This document shows positions 61,981-64,000 of a DNA stretch of 64,000 nucleotides, one piece after another. The notes under the pieces were generated by a model. That model saw only the letters and a program-made list of their open reading frames with translations, had not been told where the DNA came from and searched no databases. The translations under genes and the position numbers were made by a program. This DNA is from Calliopsis andreniformis (Eukaryota; Arthropoda; Insecta; Hymenoptera; Andrenidae), in the NCBI RefSeq assembly GCF_051401765.1, contig NC_135064.1, forward strand, positions 23,534,001-23,598,000. Direction: 5' to 3'. The first letter of the stretch is position 1; each line of letters opens with the position of its first letter.

Positions 61981-62112
61981 AAAATTTAAAAATTTGAATA
62001 TTTGAATATTTAAAAATTTGAATATTTGAAAATTTGAATATTCGAAAATTTAAATATGCGAAAATTTGACTATTACTTAATTTAAAAACTTGAATATTTG
62101 AAAATTTTTTAT
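61981..62112. repeat. 8-bp-period repeat (locus 6)
   Basis: An array of TTTGAATA and TTTGAAAA units with a few substitutions (for example TTCGAAAA, TGCGAAAA), same orientation as at 58579. Confidence 0.85.
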
Positions 62113-62293
62113 TTTACATATTTTCGACAATACGTATAATCGTTACTTATCATCCTTCTTTTTATCATCTTTCATGTTTTTCCGACACACCTTACACACA
62201 ATTTCTCGACTACAGCACTTATTTCTGCGGCTGGAAATTGAATTGGTTGAATCGTTTGACTGCTCTCATTATTAATACGTTTCCTGTCTCCAG

Positions 62294-62332
62294 GCCGTCC
62301 TGAATCGCATGTCACTGTCTCGGTATCGTTAA
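62294..62332 (+). other. Possible alternative terminal exon start in intron 8
   Basis: An acceptor-like TTTCCTGTCTCCAG ends at 62293. If exon 8 (phase 0) spliced here, the frame would add AVLNRMSLSRYR and stop at TAA 62330-62332, giving a Groucho ending after the CcN NLS. An ATTAAA-type signal follows near 62374. Good acceptors occur by chance in long introns, so this is weak. Confidence 0.12.
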
Positions 62333-64000
62333 AATTTAAATGAATGTTATATCCGGAATGTAAAGCATATGAGTATTAAACAGCTTGAGTCTCCTAAAGT
62401 GCATAAATAAGTAAGAAATATTCAGTAACTAGGTTCGATAAATTTCAAGCCACGTTAAATTTGATATTGAAGACCAATAAGTACGTAAGTAGTTTCTTTT
62501 GGTGAAATACGACAATGAAGAAAGGACAAAAGAAACTCAAGAAAGCAATACCCATGTTTTCAAGACATTCCTTACAAGCCCTACATCACGCAAGTAATCC
62601 CATCTTGGCACCACATTCGCATCACATGATCACAGAATCAAATCCTCTTTCTAAAGCTCCTTCGTCGCCCTTTTCCCTTAAACTTCTCAAATTGAATTCC
62701 CTCGAAAACTGACCCAACTTTCCTTCGCCATCAACAGCGAAACGTTAAAATTGCTTCCGAGTCGGGCAACCGGATCCGCGTTACCTGTCGTGCTCAATCG
62801 CCACGTTGACCCTCGACAGCCCCCAAACAGGAACCCCCTGAGTGAAGCTCGTGCGATTTTCCCTCCTTCTTCGAGCCTTCTCGCTTTCTCGACCTTTCCT
62901 TTCTCACAGACCTCCACCTTCTGGCACAGCCGAGGGAGCTAACGACGCGTCGTTTACACGGGCAATCCCTCGGAGGCCAAGGGTGCCTGGAAGTTTGTTT
63001 GAAGTTGAGGCACTGACCGGACTCTGTCATCAACTCTATTTACTGGCGTAGGTGTAGGAGTATCGGGGCGCGGCGAACAAGCGCGATCCACCGACGGCGA
63101 CCTGTTCACCCTGTGCACACGTGCACCCTCACCAGTTCGCAACGATTGTATCAGGGAAAGTACCCGAGGGCTTTGAATGCCTGAAAAGGTGGGAAATTTT
63201 CCAGCTCGAGCGTGGGCTCGCAGGCGGAATTCGCGGAACGTGATCAGCTAATTTTCTGATGTTAAGTAGATTTACTGGTTTCGGAGCAGAGCGATAATTG
63301 TAGCCTCTGGGGTGGAGAGTAGGTGCGTTATGGGTTTGTAAAGTGCTGATAGTACGGACGAGGTATTAGACTCATTACCTTGTGGACTTACGTGGCCCAA
63401 GTCAATTGTTTGATTGACCCTTTAATGACGGAGTATTTTCGCCTGCGTTGGCTTGCGCAAGCGGAAATGAAAATTGTATTGTTAGAGAAGATGAATTACT
63501 TGACATTCAATTCAGAGTTTTTAGGAATTTGTGTATTGTATATGAATAATTCTATACTTACATTTTGGGATTATTTCCTGATTTTTATAATAGAGATATT
63601 CCTTTCGGTGAAACTGTGGTATCTTATGCTTCATACATTTTTGAAATTTTATTTTTTCACTCGAATAGAAAACTCGATTCTAATATTGTTCGAAATAGGA
63701 TCAAGGCACAGTTTCTACTATCATTTAATACTTCTCATTTGTTTAAATCAGTATATTTATTCAGAATGGCCCTTTCCAGAATTGAATAAAAATGTGTAAC
63801 CTGTCTCCAGTGTTCTAGATATCTGTTACCATTTTGGCTGATATATAAATGGTAATGAAGATCTAAGTTTCACAGAACAGGGCCAAGGAAATACATTGAA
63901 TGATCTGGTCTCCTACCTCCTCTATGCTAATAGTACGCTCTGTAATTCTTTCTCGGTATTTCCCTGCTTCTTTCACGAATCCCTTTGATGCTTGTTAAAT

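Larger units (their letters stand above)
58302..64000 (+). other. gro: groucho intron 8, partial (at least 5.7 kb)
   Basis: Starts GTGAGTGTTTTAATC. I searched for an exon beginning with the acidic DSDGEKSDQ-like block and for WD40-type frames and saw none, so the intron runs past the window end. It holds two 8-bp-period arrays (58579, 61981), the hairpin at 58822, a palindromic structure at 59134-59260, and a possible TA-flanked element at 59427-60204. CpG-rich patches lie at 60420-60870 and 62700-63250. From 63250 to 64000 is plain AT-rich DNA. Confidence 0.85.

Overview
The window looks like a stretch of an insect nuclear genome, most likely a hymenopteran such as a bee (inference from gene architecture, very long introns, mosaic AT-rich and CpG-rich composition, and TA-flanked mariner-type repeats; no species call is possible). 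It is almost entirely the 5' half of one gene on the + strand: groucho (gro/TLE family transcriptional corepressor). Eight coding exons spanning 14533-58301 join in frame, with GT-AG borders throughout, into the first 259 residues of Groucho: a glycine-rich N-terminus, the Q tetramerisation domain, an unusually alanine/proline-rich GP domain, and the start of the CcN region with its KRRK nuclear localisation signal. The SP region and WD40 propeller are not in the window; they must lie beyond 64000.

Layout. 1-6600: AT-rich non-coding DNA with no recognisable gene. About 6660-8480: CpG-rich, promoter-like island containing an Inr/DPE-type match and a possible non-coding first exon (hypothetical). 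8474-14371: possible 5' UTR intron. 14372-14568: possible 5' leader plus coding exon 1. Intron 1 is 17.4 kb, intron 2 2.8 kb, intron 3 11.5 kb, intron 4 9.7 kb. Exons 5-8 then cluster within 2.1 kb (56206-58301), including a 27-nt in-frame microexon with a NAGNAG acceptor. 58302-64000 is the start of intron 8.

The introns hold no second protein gene that I can recognise. They do hold notable non-coding structure: an 85-nt pre-miRNA-like hairpin in intron 8 (58822-58906), a TA-flanked Tc1/mariner-like element with a second TA-flanked element nested in it (24226-25040), another TA-flanked element at 34287-34754, and a recurrent 8-bp-period repeat (TTTGAAAA/TTTGAATA) at six or more places in both orientations. 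There are also minisatellites, CpG-rich islands and a G-run tract. Long open frames on either strand in the GC-rich islands are low-complexity and are not called as genes.
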